Below, in pieces: positions 63,447-64,000 of a DNA stretch of 64,000 nt. Each line of letters opens with the position of its first letter. Position 1 is the stretch's first letter. Location of the stretch: positions 48,604-112,603 of the forward strand of contig LKMP01000001.1 of NCBI GenBank assembly GCA_001563915.1, read 5' to 3'. The position numbers and the translations under genes were made by a program. The DNA is from Nanohaloarchaea archaeon B1-Br10_U2g21 (GTDB taxonomy: Archaea > Nanohalarchaeota > Nanosalinia > Nanosalinales > Nanosalinaceae). The notes under the pieces are model-generated. The model was not told where the DNA came from. It searched no databases and saw nothing but the letters and a program-made list of their open reading frames with translations.

Positions 63447-64000
63447 ATGGAGATTCCACAGATAGGACTGGGCACTTGGCAAAACACGGATTCTGAAACT
63501 TGTAAAAACTCCGTTAAAAACGCTCTAGACATTGGCTATAGACATATAGATACTGCACAAATATATGGGAATGAAGAAAGTGTGGGTCAGGGTATTTCTG
63601 CTTCCAAGGTCGATAGGAGCGAGATATTCTTAGCGTCAAAGGTTTGGGTTGATAAACTGGATTCTGAGGGAGTTGTTAGAAGTACTGAGGAAAGTCTTAG
63701 GAAGCTTGGTGTTGACTACGTTGATTTAATGTATGTTCACTGGCCTTCGGGTAATTATAGGGTCGGCGATACATTTGAAGGATTTCAAGAGCTACTAGAT
63801 AGAGGACTTATAGATAGAGTTGGGGTCAGTAATTTTGATGTAGGTCTATTAAGAGAAGCTGAGAAGCACATTGAAGTATATGCAAATCAGGTTGAGATGC
63901 ATCCTTTACTTCCTCAGAAAGAATTAATGCAATATTGTGCTGCTAATAACATAGAGTTGGTTGCGTACTCGCCACTGGCTCGTGGAGACGTGTTAGAGAC
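63447..64000 (+). CDS. aldo/keto reductase (N-terminal part)
   Basis: The first 184 residues of an aldo/keto reductase, cut by the window end. IGLGTWQ at the start, GYRHIDTAQIYGNEESVG with Asp and Tyr of the catalytic tetrad, ASKVW with Lys, and VDLMYVHWPSG with His are all present. VGVSNFD and NQVEMHP follow. It reduces carbonyl compounds with NADPH in a TIM barrel; the substrate cannot be read from the sequence. Confidence 0.92.
   Translation, partial: MEIPQIGLGTWQNTDSETCKNSVKNALDIGYRHIDTAQIYGNEESVGQGISASKVDRSEIFLASKVWVDKLDSEGVVRSTEESLRKLGVDYVDLMYVHWPSGNYRVGDTFEGFQELLDRGLIDRVGVSNFDVGLLREAEKHIEVYANQVEMHPLLPQKELMQYCAANNIELVAYSPLARGDVLE

Noticed and set aside
1..64000. CRISPR array or cas genes
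   Set aside because: No regularly spaced repeats and no Cas-like protein was seen on either strand.
60908..64000. Integrated virus or plasmid at tRNA-Thr
   Set aside because: No integrase, replication or structural gene and no repeat of the tRNA end was seen in the part that is visible.

Overview
The window is a gene-dense piece of an archaeal chromosome. GatD/GatE, thermosome, RFC large and small subunits, L40e, an AUA/GUG/AUG mix of starts, TATA boxes about 27 bp upstream of start codons and archaeal-type secretion ATPases all point to Archaea. The proteins are very rich in Asp/Glu and poor in Lys at their surfaces, which fits a salt-in halophile, while the DNA is AT-rich. Short genes, tight overlaps and many unrecognised small acidic proteins suggest a DPANN lineage; Nanohaloarchaeota is my best guess, by inference and not by any database search.

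Layout. 1-3134: gatD (partial), a small unknown, a UPF0200-type kinase and gatE, in one overlapping operon for Gln-tRNA formation. 3186-4847: thermosome. 4995-14425: a type IV pilus-like locus with a coiled-coil protein, several prepilin-like proteins, one secretion ATPase, two separate FlaJ/TadC-like membrane proteins and large pilin-like surface proteins. 14428-18162 (minus strand except the AK6-like kinase): RFC clamp loader, thioredoxin, MscS. 18286-27026: ThiF-like E1, membrane protein, Lhr helicase, two vWA membrane proteins, a disordered coiled-coil protein. 27018-29181 (minus): NYN nuclease, TatD, dCTP deaminase. 29235-35128: secreted metallopeptidase, DedA protein, HhH protein, NDH-type flavoprotein, HD hydrolase, MBL nuclease. 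35208-35441: tRNA-Trp with a structured 160-nt intron. 35669-45755: SOD, DUF2892, BtuF-like protein, endonuclease IV, NYN and CBS proteins, PIN-ATPase, and several probable regulators. 45760-50663: NrdR boxes, nrdR, an intein-split-site class II ribonucleotide reductase and a linked small gene. 50708-53811: a frameshifted small gene, unknowns and secreted acidic proteins. 53815-60761: YchF GTPase, DUF4186, hisS operon, L40e, EamA transporter, YciE-like protein. 60908-64000: tRNA-Thr, a broken winged-helix gene, a LanKC-N-terminal-like protein, a secreted protein, a regulator and the start of an aldo/keto reductase.

Most interesting points: probable non-AUG (AUA/CUG) starts, a tandem NrdR-box operator in front of nrdR-nrdJ, an intein placed exactly at the catalytic Cys of the reductase, a tRNA-Trp intron with a competing pairing to the anticodon region, a strong apparent excess of the palindrome AGGCCT, a two-gene FlaJ arrangement in the pilus locus, and a stand-alone LanKC-N-terminal-like protein.
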